Shown piece by piece: positions 25,901 to 36,320 of a stretch of DNA of 64,000 bases (position 1 is its first letter; each line of letters begins with the position of its first letter). A program made the position numbers and the translations under genes. The notes below the pieces were generated by a model. That model was not told the DNA's origin, ran no database searches, and saw only the letters and a list, made by a program, of their open reading frames with translations. Source of the DNA: Acanthosepion esculentum. Taxonomy: Eukaryota; Mollusca; Cephalopoda; Sepiida; Sepiidae. The stretch covers positions 8,219,501 through 8,283,500 of the forward strand of contig CAXIWW010000817.1 of assembly GCA_964036315.1 (NCBI GenBank), written 5' to 3'.

Positions 25901-27191
25901 ATAGCAAAAGTGCCAACAGCTGATAGCAAAAGTGCCAGTAGCTGATAACAAAAAAGCCAAAAGCTGATAGCAAAAGTGCCAACAGCTGATAGCAAAAGTG
26001 CCAACAGCTGATAATAAAAGTGCCAACAGCTGATAGCAAAAGTGCCAACAGCTGATAGCAAAAGTGCCAACAGCACCACAGTGCCAACTAGTCCTAGGTA
26101 TAAATATGAACTACATCTGACAGCAAGGCTTCTGATCACAAAGGGTCCCAGCTATGAGCAAATAGTGACCCCCCACTAAAAAAAAACACTATGAAAGTAT
26201 AAAAATACATGTTTCTATAAAAACATGCGAACAACACCAGTTGATAGCAAAAGTGCCAACAGCACCACAGCTGATAGCAAAAGTGCCAACAGCTGATAGC
26301 AAAAGTGCCAACAGCTGATAGCAAAAGTGCCAACAGCTGATAGCAAAAGTGACAACAGATAACATAAAAAGTGCCAACAGCTGATAGCAAAAGTGCCAAC
26401 AGCACCACAGTGCCAACTAGTCCTAGGTATGACTATAAACAACATCTGACAGCAAGGCTTCTGATCACAAAGGGTCCCAGCTATGACCAAATAGTGACCC
26501 CCCACTAAAAAAAAACACTATGAAAGTATAAAAATACATGTTTATATAAAAACTAGCGAACAAAACCAGTTGATAGCAAAAGTGCCAACAGCACCACAGC
26601 TGATTGCAACAGTGCCAAAAGCTGATAGCAAAAGTGCCAACAGCTGATAGCAAAAGTGCCAACAGCTGATAGCAAAAGTGCCAACAGCACCACAGTGCCA
26701 ACTAGTCCTAGGTATGACTATAAACTACATCTGACTGCAAGGCTTCTGATCACAAAGGGTCCCAGCTATGAGCAAATAGTGACACCAACTAAAAAAAAAA
26801 CACTATGAAAGTATAAAAATACATGTTTATATAAAAACTTGCGAACAACACCAGTTGATAGCAAAAGTGCCAACAGCACAACACCTGATAGCAAAAGTGC
26901 CAACAGCTGATAGCAAATGTGCCAACAGATGATAGCAAAAGTGCCAAAATCCGATAGCAAAAGTGCCAACAGCACTACAGTGCCAACTAGTCCTAGGTAT
27001 GACTATAAACTACATCTGACAGCAAGGCTTCTGATCAAAAAGGGTCCCAGCTATGAGCAAATAGTGACCCCCCACTAAAAAAAAAACACTATGAATGTAT
27101 AAAAATACAAGTTTATATAAAAACTTGCGAACAACACCAGTTGATAGCAAAAGTGACAACAGCTGATAGTAAATGTGCCAAAAGCTGATTG
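13876..27191 (-). repeat. Satellite A array, reverse arm
   Basis: The same composite satellite as 1-13,875 in reverse orientation, with core GCTGATAGCAAAAGTGCC on the plus strand. Its outer part mirrors the forward arm closely. Positions 1,684-3,250 pair with 23,305-24,870 with constant coordinate sum 26,554, and the inferred peptide at 1,939-2,343 differs from its mirror 24,211-24,615 by one residue. Its inner part, about 14,697-17,850, mirrors copy 2 of the segmental duplication at 10,250-13,510 with sum near 28,098-28,207. Beyond about 24,900 the units stay in family A but no longer match the first 1.6 kb of the window. Open frames are repeat artefacts. Confidence 0.96.
17491..19004 (-). 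repeat. 757-bp tandem duplication in the reverse arm of satellite A
   Basis: Two direct copies, about 17,491-18,247 and 18,248-19,004, at an offset of 757 bp. Both contain the distinctive linker variants CTACTCCTAGGTACGAC and the GCGACCCCC form. The same frame recurs at 18,034-18,249 and 18,791-19,006 with one residue changed. This duplication is separate from the 1,220-bp one in the forward arm, so each arm has its own recent expansion. Confidence 0.85.
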
Positions 27192-27280
27192 CAGAAATCT
27201 TGCTGTCAGTTGTAGTTTATAGTCATACCTAGGACTAGTTGGCACTGTGGTGCTGTTGGCAATTTTGCTATCAGCTGTTG
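27192..27280 (+). repeat. Short forward stub of satellite A at the border with satellite B
   Basis: After 13.3 kb in reverse orientation, family A flips back to forward orientation for only 89 bp. The stub holds the end of a linker (TTGCTGTCAG, GTAGTTTATAGTCATACC, CCTAGGACTAG) and about two 22-mers. It then ends sharply at TCAGCTGTTG, followed immediately by satellite B. The flip occurs at the GCTGATTGCAGAA transition. Confidence 0.88.
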
Positions 27281-28875
27281 TCCCAGGAAGTCCAACAAAG
27301 ACGACCCCCAGTCCCAGGAGACAGTCCCAGAAAGTCCCACGCAGACGACCCCCACTCCCAGAAAGTCCAACGCAGACGGCCCCCAGTCACAGAAAGTCCC
27401 ACGCAGACGACCCCCAGTCACAAAAAATCCGACGCAGACGTTCCCCCACCCAGGAGTCAGTCCCAGAATGTCCCACGCGGACGACCCCCACTTCCAAAAA
27501 GTCCCTCGTAGACGGCCCCAGTCAAAGAAAGTCCAACGCAGACGACTCCCAGTCCCAGAAACTCCCACGCAGACGACCCCCACCCAGCAGACATTCCCAG
27601 AAAGTCCCACGCAGATGACCCCACCCAGGAGACAGTCCCAGAAAGACCCACGGAGACGACCCCCAGTCCCAGAAAGTCCCACGCAGACGACACCCCCACC
27701 CAGGAGACAGTCCCAGAAAGTCCCACGCAGACGACACCCAGTCCCAGAAAATCCAACGCAGACGAGCCCCATTCCCAGAAAGTCCCACGCAGACGACCCC
27801 ACACCCAGGAGGCAGTCCCAGAAAGTCCCAAAAAGACGACCCCCACCAAGGAGACAGTCCAAGAAAGTCCCACGCAGACGACCCCCAGTCCCAGAATGTC
27901 CCACGCAGACGACCCCCAGTCCCACAAAGTCCCACGCAGACAACACCGCACCCAGGAGACTGTCCCAGAATGACCCACGCAGACGACCCCCAGTCCAAGA
28001 AAGTCCCACGCAGACGAGTCCCCACCCAGGAAACTGTCCCAGAAAGTCCCACGCAGACGACTTCACACCCAGGAGAGATTCCCAGAAAGATCCACGTAGA
28101 CGACCCCCAGTCCCAGAAAGTCCCAAAGACGACCCCCCACCAAGGAGACAGTCCCAGAAAGTCCCACGCAGACGAGCCCCCACACAGGAGACAGTCCCAG
28201 AAAGTCCCACGCAGACGATCCCCAGTCCCAGAGAGTCACATGAAGAGGACCCCCCTACCAGGTGACAGTCCCAGATATACCACGCAGACGACCCCGCCCC
28301 CAGGAGACATTCCCAGAAAGTCCCACGCAGAAGACCCCCAGTGCCAGGAAGTCGCATGCAGACGACCCCCACCCAGGAGACAGTCCCAGAAAGTCCCACG
28401 CAGACGAGCCTCCACCCAGGAGACAGTCCCAGAAAGTCCAACGCAGACGATCCCCAGTCCCAGAAAGTCACATGCAGAGGACCCCCCACCCAGGTGACAG
28501 TCCCAGATATCCCACGCAGACGACCCCGAACCCAGGAGACAGTCCCAGAAAGTCCCACGCAGAAGACCCCCAGTCCCAGGAAGTCCCATGCAGACGACCC
28601 CCACCCAGGAGACAGTCCCAGAATGTCCCAGGCAGACGACCCCCCAACCAGGAGACAGTCCCAGAAAGTCCCACGCAGACGACCTCCAGTCCCAGAAAGT
28701 CCCACGCAGACGATCCCCAGTCCAAGCAAGTCCCACGCAGACGACCCGCCACCCAGGAGACAGTCCCAGAAAGTCCCACGCAGACGACCCCCATTCCCAG
28801 AAAGTCCCACGCAGACGATCCCCAGTCCCTGAAAGTCCCACGCAGACGACACCCTTGTCCCAGAAATTCCCACGC

Positions 28876-29480
28876 AGACGACCCCCAGTCCCAGAAAGAC
28901 CCACCCAGACGATCCCCAGTCCCAGAAAAATCCCACACAGATGGCCCCCATCCACGAGAGTGTCCCAGAAAGACCCAAACAGACGGCACCCAGTCCCAGA
29001 AAGTCCCACGCAGACGACCCCCAGTCCCAGAAAGCCCACGAAGACGACCCCCAGTCCCAGAAAGTCCGACGCAGACTACCCCCAGTCCCAGAATGTCCCA
29101 CGCAGTCGACACCCTACCAAGGAGACAGTCCCAGAAATTCCCACGCAGACGACCCCCACTCCAAGAAAGACCCACGCAGACGGCACCCAGTCCCAGAAAG
29201 TCCCACGCAGACGACCCCCAGTCCCAGAACGTCCCACGCTGACGACCCCCCACGCATGAGACAGTCCCAGAAAGTCTAACGCAGACGAACCCCCACCCAG
29301 GAGACAGTCGCAGAAAGACCCACGCAGAACAGCCCCAGTACCAGAAAGTCCCACACAGACGACCCCCAGTCCTAGGAAGTCCCATGCAGACGAACCCCAC
29401 CCAGGATACAGTCCCAGAAAGTCCCAAACAGACAACCCTCCACCCAGGAGACAGTCCCAGAAAGTCCCACGCAGACGACA
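28876..29480 (+). repeat. Duplicated block in satellite B, copy 1 (offset 1,296 bp)
   Basis: This block of about 600 bp contains rare variants, including TCCACGAGAGTGTCC at 28,951, the CCTACCAAGGAGACAG variant and a CAGTCCTAGGAAG variant. It recurs at about 30,172-30,776 with a constant offset of 1,296 bp and a few substitutions. Another B block at about 27,940-28,080 is repeated at about 29,865-30,005, offset near 1,920 bp. The array therefore grew by several nested multi-unit duplications. Confidence 0.8.
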
Positions 29481-30171
29481 CCCTTGTCCCAGAAATTCCC
29501 ACGCAGACGACCTCCAGTCCAAGCAAGTCCCACGCAGACGACCCGCCACCCAGGAGACAGTCCCAGAAAGTCCCACGGAGACGACCCCCAGTCCCAGAAA
29601 GACCCACGCAGACGACACCCCCACCCAGGAGACAGTCCCAGAAAGTCCCACGCAGACGACCCCCAGTCCCAGAAAATCCAACGCAGACGAGCCCCATTCC
29701 CAGATAGTCCCACGCAGACGACCCCACACCAAGGAGGCAGTCCCAGAAAGTCCCAAAAAGACGACCCCCCACCAAGGAGACAGTCCCAGAAAGTCCCACG
29801 CAGACGACCCCCAGTCCCAGAATGTCCCACGCAGACGACCCCCAGTCCCACACAGTCCCACGCAGACAACACCGCACCCAGGAGACTGTCCCACAATGAC
29901 CCACGCAGACGACCCCCAGTCCAAGAAAGTCCCACGCAGACGAGTCCCCACCCAGGAAACAGTCCCAGAAAGTCCCACGCAGACGACCCCACACCCAGGA
30001 GAGAGTCCCAGAAAGATCCACGTAGACGACCCCCAGTCCCAGAAAGTCCCATGCAGACGAAACCCCACCCAGGAGACAGTCCCAGAAAGTCCCAGGCAGA
30101 CGAACCCCCACCCAGAAGACAGTCACAGAAAGACCCACGCAGACGACCCCCAGTCCAAGAAAGTCCCACGC

Positions 30172-30776
30172 AGACGACCCCCAGTCCCAGAAAGACCCAC
30201 CCAGACGATCCCCAGTCCCAGAAAAATCCCACACAGATGGCCCCCATCCACGAGAGTGTCCCAGAAAGACCCAAACAGACGGCACCCAGTCCCAGAAAGT
30301 ACCACGCAGACGACCCCGAGTCCCAGAAAGCCCACGAAGACGACCCCCAGTCCCAGAAAGTCCGACGCAGACTACCCCCAGTCCCAGAATGTCCCACGCA
30401 GTCGACACCCTACCAAGGAGACAGTCCCAGAAATTCCCACGCAGACGACCCCCACTCCAAGAAAGACCCACGCAGACGGCACCCAGTCCCAGAAAGTCCC
30501 ACGCAGACGACCCCCAGTCCCAGAACGTCCCACGCTGACGACCCTCCACGCATGAGACAGTCCCAGAAAGTCTAACGCAGACGAACCCCCACCCAGGAGA
30601 CAGTCGCAGAAAGACCCACGCAGACGAGCCCCAGTACCAGAAAGTCCCAAACAGACGACCACCAGTCCTAGGAAGTCCCATGCAGACAAACACCACCCAG
30701 GATACAGTCCCAGAAAGTCCCAAACAGACAACCCTCCACCCAGGAGACAGTCCCAGAAAGTCCCACGCAGACGACC
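30172..30776 (+). repeat. Duplicated block in satellite B, copy 2 (offset 1,296 bp)
   Basis: Second copy of the 28,876-29,480 block. The marker TCCACGAGAGTGTCC lies at 30,247. Part of the same block, with CGCAGAAAGACCC and CAGTCCTAGGAAG, appears a third time at about 31,433-31,580 through a further duplication. Confidence 0.8.
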
Positions 30777-32228
30777 CCAGTCCCAGAAAGTCCCACGCAG
30801 ACGACCCCAGTCCCAGAAAGTCCCACGCAGACGAGCCCGCACCCAGGAGACAGTCCCAGAAAGTCCCACGCAGATGACCCCCAGTCCAAGAAAGTCCCAC
30901 GAAGACGACCCCCAGTCCCAGAAAGTCCCACGCAGACGGCCCCCAGTCCCAGAAAGTCCCAAACAATCGACTTCGCACCCAGCAGACAGTCCCAGAAAGT
31001 CCCAGGCAGACGACCCCCACACCCAGAAAGTCCCACGCAAAGGGCCCCCAGTCCCAGAAAGTCCCACGCAGACGACCCCCAGGCCCAGTAAGTCCCAGGC
31101 AGACAACCCCTCACACAGGAGACAGTCCCAGAAAGACCGACGCAGACGACTCCCAGTCCCAGAAAGTCCCAAAGACGACCCCCCACCCAGGAGACAGTCG
31201 CAGAAAGTCCCACGCAGACGAGCCCCCACCCAGGAGAAAGTCCCAGAAAGTCCCACGCAGACGATCCCCAGTCCCAGAAAGTCACATGCAGAGGACACCC
31301 CCCACCCAGGTGACAGTCCCAGATATCCCACGCATATGACCCCGCACCGAGTAGACAGTCCCAGAAAGTCCCACGCAGAAGACCCCCACTCCCAAGAAGT
31401 CCCATGCAGACGACCGCCACCCAGGAGACAGTCGCAGAAAGACCCACGCAGACGAGCCCCAGTACCAGAAAGTCCCACACAGACGACCCCCAGTCCTAGG
31501 AAGTCCCATGCAGACGAACCCCACCCAGGATACAGTCCCAGAAAGTCCCAAACAGACAACCCTCCACCCAGGAGACAGTACCAGAAAGTCCCACGCAGAC
31601 GACCCCAGTCCCAGAAAGTCCCACGCAGACGAGCCCGCACCCAGGAGACAGTCCCAGAAAGTCCCACGCAGATGACCCCCAGTCCAAGAAAGTCCCACGC
31701 AGACGACCCCCAGTCCCAGAAAGTCCCACGCAGACGGCCCCCAGTCCCAGAAAGTCCCAAAAAATCGACCTCGCACCCAGGAGACAGTCCCAGAAAGTCC
31801 CAGGCAGACGACCCCCACACCCAGAAAGTCCCACGCAGAGGGCCCCTAGTCCCAGAAAGTCCCACGCAGACGACCCCCAGGCCCAGCAAGGCCCAGGCAG
31901 ACAACCCCCCACACAGGAGACAGTCCCAGAAAGACCGACGCAGACGACTCCCAGTCCCAGAAAGTCCCAAATACGACCCCCCACCCAGGAGACAGTCGCA
32001 GAAAGTCCCACGCAGACGAGCCCCCACCCAGGAGAAAGTCCCAGAAAGTCCCACGCAGACGATCCCCAGTCCCAGAAAGTCACATGCAGAGGACCCCCAC
32101 CACCCAGGTGACAGTCCCAGATATCCCACGCATATGACCCCGCACCGAGTAGACAGTCCCAGAAAGTCCCACGCAGAAGACCCCCACTCCCAAGAAGTCC
32201 CATGCAGACGACCGCCACCCAGGAGACA
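30603..32228 (+). repeat. Tandem duplication of ~800 bp in satellite B
   Basis: Copy 1 is about 30,603-31,430 and copy 2 about 31,431-32,228. Markers are AATCGACTTCGCACCC at about 30,966 versus AATCGACCTCGCACCC at about 31,764, and GTCACATGCAGAGGAC at 31,281 versus 32,079, both offset by 798 bp. At the left the offset is 828 bp because copy 1 holds one extra unit of about 30 bp near 30,780. This is unequal exchange followed by loss or gain of one monomer. Confidence 0.82.
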
Positions 32229-33578
32229 GTCCCAGAAAGTCCCACGAAGACGACCCCCATTCCCAGAAAGTCCCACGCAGAAGGCCCCCAGTCCCAGAAA
32301 GTCCCACGCAGACGACCCCAGTCCCAAAAAGTCCCACGCAGATGGCCCCCCACCCAGGGGACAGTCCCAGAAAGTCCCACGCAGACGGCCCCCAGTCACA
32401 GAAAATCCCACGCAGAGGTGCCCCCCACCCAGGAGCCAGTCCCAGAAAGTTCCAAAAAGACGACCCCCCACCCAGGAGACAGTCGCAGAAAGTCCCACGC
32501 AGACGACCCCCAGTCCCAGAAAGTCCCACGCAGACAACCCACAGTCGCACAAAGTCCCACGCAGACGACACCGCACCCAGGAGACTGTCCGAGACAGACC
32601 CACGCAGACGACCCACTGTCCCAGAAAGTCCCACGCAGACGAGTCCCCACCCAGGAAACAGTCCCAGAAAGTCCCACGCAGACGACCCCCAGACAGGAGA
32701 CAGTCCCAGCTAGACCCACGCAGACGACCCCCAGTCACAGAAAGTGCCACGCAGAAGAACACCCACCCAGGAAACAGTCCCAGAATGTCCCACGCAGACG
32801 AACCCCCACCCAGGAGACAGTCCCAGAATGTCCCACGCAGACGAGCCCCCAGTGCAAGAAAGTCCCACCCAGACGACCCTCACCCAGGAGACAGTCCCAG
32901 AAAGTCCCACGCAGACGACCCCCAGACAGGAGACAGTCCCAGCTAGACCCACGCAGACGACCCCCAGTCACAGAAAGTGCCACGCAGAAGAACACCCACC
33001 CAGGAGACAGTCCCAGAAAGTCCCACGCAGACGACACCCACCCAGGAGACAGTCCCATAAAGTCCCACGCAGACGACCCCCCATCTCAGGAAGTCCCATG
33101 CAGACGACCCCCACCCAGGAGACAGTCCCAGAAAGTCCCACGCAGACGACCCCAAGTCCAAGAAAATCCAACGCAGACGAACACCCACCCAGGAGACAGT
33201 CCCAGAATGTCCAACGCAGACGACCCCCCACCCAGGAGACAGTCCCAGAAAGTCCCAAACAGACGACCCCCACCCAGGAGACAATCCCAGAAATCAGACT
33301 CAGACGACCCCCAGTCCCAGAAAGTCCCATGCAGAGGAGCCCCCACCCAGGAGACTGTCCAAGAAAGTCCCACGCAGACGACCTCCAGTCCAAGAAAGTC
33401 CCATGCAGACGAGCCCCCACCCAGGAGACAGTACCAGAATGTCCCACGCAGACGACCCCCAGACCCAGAAAGTCCCACTCAGACGACCCCCACCCAGGAG
33501 ACAGACCCAGAAAGGCCCAAGCAAACAACCCCCAGTCCAAGAAAGTCCCATGCGGACGACACCCCACCCAGGAGACAG

Positions 33579-36320
33579 GCTGCTACAAGCCGAATACGCC
33601 TGGCTCTTTTGTGAAACTGCAAGCAATCTCAGGCCGCTACAAGTCGACATCTCCTGTCTCTTTTTGGACAACTGCCTTACAAGCAATCTCAGGCTGCTGC
33701 AAGACGAATTCTCCCGGCTCTTTTGTGCAAATTGCCTTACAAGCAATCCCAGGCTGATACAAATCGACATCTCCTGGCTCTTTTGTGGCAACTGCCTTAC
33801 AAGAAATCTCATGCTGCTTCAAGCCGAATTCTCCTGGCGCTTTTGTGACAACTGCCTTACAAGCAATTTCAGACTGCCGCCAGGACAGTTCTCCTGACTT
33901 TTTATGCCAATTGACTTAAAAGCAATCCCAGGCGTCTACGTGCCGATTTCTCCTGGCTCTTTTGTGGTAACTGCCTTACAAGCAATCTCAGGCTGCTACA
34001 AGCCGAATTCTCCTGGTTCTATTGTGACAACAGCCTTACAAGTAATCTCAGGCTGCAGCAATCCCAGTTCTCTTAGCTTTTTGTGCCAATTGGCTTACAA
34101 GCAATCCCAGGCTGCTACAAGCCGATTTCTCCTGGCTCATTTGTGGCAACTGCCTTACAAGCAATCTCTGGCTGATGCATGCGGAATTCTACTGGCTCTT
34201 TTGCGCAAATTGCCTAACAAGCAATCACAGGCGTCTACGAGCCGACTTCTCTTGTCGCTTTTGTGAAAACTGCTTTAAGAGAAATCTCAGGCTGCTACAA
34301 AACGACATCTCCTGTCTCTTTTTTTTAAAATGCCTTACAATCAATCTCAGCCTGCTACAAGCCGAATACGTCTGGCTCTTTTTTGAAACTGCCTTACAAG
34401 AAATCTCAGGCTGCTACAAGCAGAATACGCCTGGCTCTTTTGTGAAAGTGCCTTGCAAGCAATCTCAGGCCGCTACAAATCGACATCTCCTGTCTCTTTT
34501 GTGACAACAGCCTTAAAAGCAATCTCAGGCTGCTGCAAGACGAATTCTCCTGGATATTTTGTGCAAATTGCCTTACAAGCAATCCCAGGCTGCTAGAATT
34601 CGGCATCTCCTGGCTCTTTGTGGCCACTGCCTTACAAACAATCTCAGTCTGCCGCCAGGACTGTTCTCCTGACTTTTTGTGCCAATTGCAGAAAAAGCAA
34701 TCACAGGCGGCTACGTGCCGATTTCTTCTGGCTCTTTTGCGGTAACTGCCTTACAAGCAATCTCAGGCTAGTACAAGCCGAATTCTCCTGGTTCTATTGT
34801 GACAACTGCCTTACAAGCAATCTCAGGCTGCAGCAATCCCAATACTCCTAGCTTTTTGTGTCAATTGCCTTACAAGCAATTCCACGCGGCTACGAGCCGA
34901 ATTCTCCTGGCTCATTTGTGGCAACTGCATTACAAGCAATCTCAGGTTGCTGCAAGCCGAATTCTCCTGGCTCTTTTGTGAAACTGCCTTACAAGCAATC
35001 TCAGGCCGCTACAAAACGACATATCCTGACTCTTTTTGAAAACTGCCTTACAAGCAATCTCAAGCTGTCGCTAGTAAAATTCTCCTGACTTTTTGTGCCA
35101 ATTGCCTTACAGCAATCCCAGGCTGCTACGAACCGATTTCTCCTGGCTCATTTGTGGCATCTGCCTTACAAGCATTCTCAGCCTGCAGCAATATGAATTC
35201 TCCTGGCTTTTTGTGCGAATTGCCTTACAAGCAATCCCAGGCGGCTACGAGCCGATTTCTCTTGGCTCTTTTGTGAAAACTGCCTTACAAATAATATCAG
35301 GCTGCTACAAAACGACATCTCCTGTCTCTTTTGTGAAAACTGCCTTACAAGCAATCTCAGGATTCTACAAGCCGAATTCTCCTGGTTCTATTGTGACAAC
35401 TGCCTTAAAAGCAATCTCTGGCAGCAGCAATCCCAATTCTCCTGGCTATTTTGTGCCAATTGCCTTACAAGAAATCTCATGCTGCTTCAAGCCGAATTCT
35501 CCTGGCGCTTTTGTGACAACTGCCTTACAAGCAATGTCATGCGGCTACGAGCCGACTTCTCTTGGCTCTTATGTGAAAACTGCCTTACAAGTAATCTCAG
35601 GCTGCTACAAGCCGAATTCTACTGGCGCTTTTGTGACAACTGCCTTACAAGCAATCTCAGGCTGCCGCTAGTCTAATTCTCCTAAATTGTTGTGATAATT
35701 GCCTTACAAGAAATCCCAGGCTGCTACGAAGCGATTTCTCCTCTTTCATTGTGGCATCTGCCTTACAAGCATTCTCAGGCTGCAGCAATAAGAATTATCC
35801 TGGCTTTTTGTGCGAATTGCCTTACATGCAATCCCAGGATGCTACGAGCCGATTTCTCCTGGCCCTTTTGTGGCAACTTCATTACAAGCCGACTTATCTT
35901 GGCTCTTTTGTGAAACTGCCTTACAAGTAATATCAGGCGGCTACAAAACGACATCTCCTGTCACTTTTGTGAAACTGCCTTACAAGCAATCTCGGGCGGC
36001 TACAAGCCGAATACGCCTGGCTCTATTGTGAAACTGCCTTACAAGCAATCTCAGATCGCTACAAATCGACATCTCCTGGCTCTTTTGTGTCTTTTGTTAG
36101 GACTGTTCTCCTAACTTTTTGTGCCAATTGCCCTAAAAGCAATCCCAGGCGGCTACGTGCGGATTTCTCCTGGCTCTTTTGTGGTAACTGCCTTACAAGC
36201 AATCTCAGGCTGCAACAAGCCGAATTCTCCTGGTTCTATTGTGACAACTGCCTTACAAACAATCTCAGGCTGCAGCAATCCCAATTCTCTTAGCTTTTTG
36301 TGCCAATTGCATTACAAGCA
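33579..36320 (+). repeat. Satellite C array 1, forward (60-bp monomers)
   Basis: About 45 tandem copies of a 60-bp monomer reading GCTGCTACAAGCCGAATTC, then TCCTGGCTCTTTTGTGACA, then ACTGCCTTACAAGCAATCTC. Several monomer types are mixed: GCCGACTTCTCTTGGC, AATCGACATCTCCTG, CAAGCCGAATACGCCTGG, and a short type with TTTTTGTGCCAATTGCC. Because 60 is a multiple of three, one frame stays open for several monomers and gives a 20-residue peptide repeat, often interrupted by stops and length variants of 59-61 bp. I treat this as non-coding. It starts right after satellite B with a shared CAG and ends at a fold-back. Confidence 0.95.

Larger units (their letters stand above)
27281..33578 (+). repeat. 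Satellite B array, forward (31-bp and 43/44-bp monomers)
   Basis: A GC-rich minisatellite. The basic 31-bp unit combines CCCAGAAAGTCCCACGCAG with ACGACCCCCAGT. A longer 43/44-bp variant carries an extra CACCCAGGAGACAG-type segment. The two forms alternate irregularly. Variants with GTCACATGCAGAGG or GATGGCCCCC mark longer duplicated blocks. The plus strand is C-rich and G-poor in runs. No stop codon occurs in the consensus in most frames on either strand, so frames of several hundred codons appear, including 850 codons on the minus strand at 28,468-31,020. The array starts abruptly after satellite A and ends at ACCCAGGAGACAG, where satellite C begins. Confidence 0.95.

Noticed and set aside
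27206..29101. A 631-codon minus-strand open frame spanning the A/B border
   Set aside because: It runs through the junction of two unrelated satellites and ends in satellite A monomers, so it is not a gene.
28468..31020. An 850-codon minus-strand open frame in satellite B, with a Trp/Gly/Leu-rich repeat
   Set aside because: Other frames on both strands are also long and open over the same bases, the 31-bp unit is not a multiple of three, and no domain is visible. It is a by-product of a stop-poor repeat.
30874..32946. A 690-codon plus-strand frame rich in Pro, Arg, Ser and Lys resembling a disordered basic protein
   Set aside because: It overlaps equally long minus-strand frames and follows the minisatellite unit exactly.
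35093..35671. A 192-codon frame in satellite C with a 20-residue repeat
   Set aside because: The 60-bp monomer preserves frame by length alone. Stops and 59-61 bp variants break it irregularly and no start context or domain is seen.
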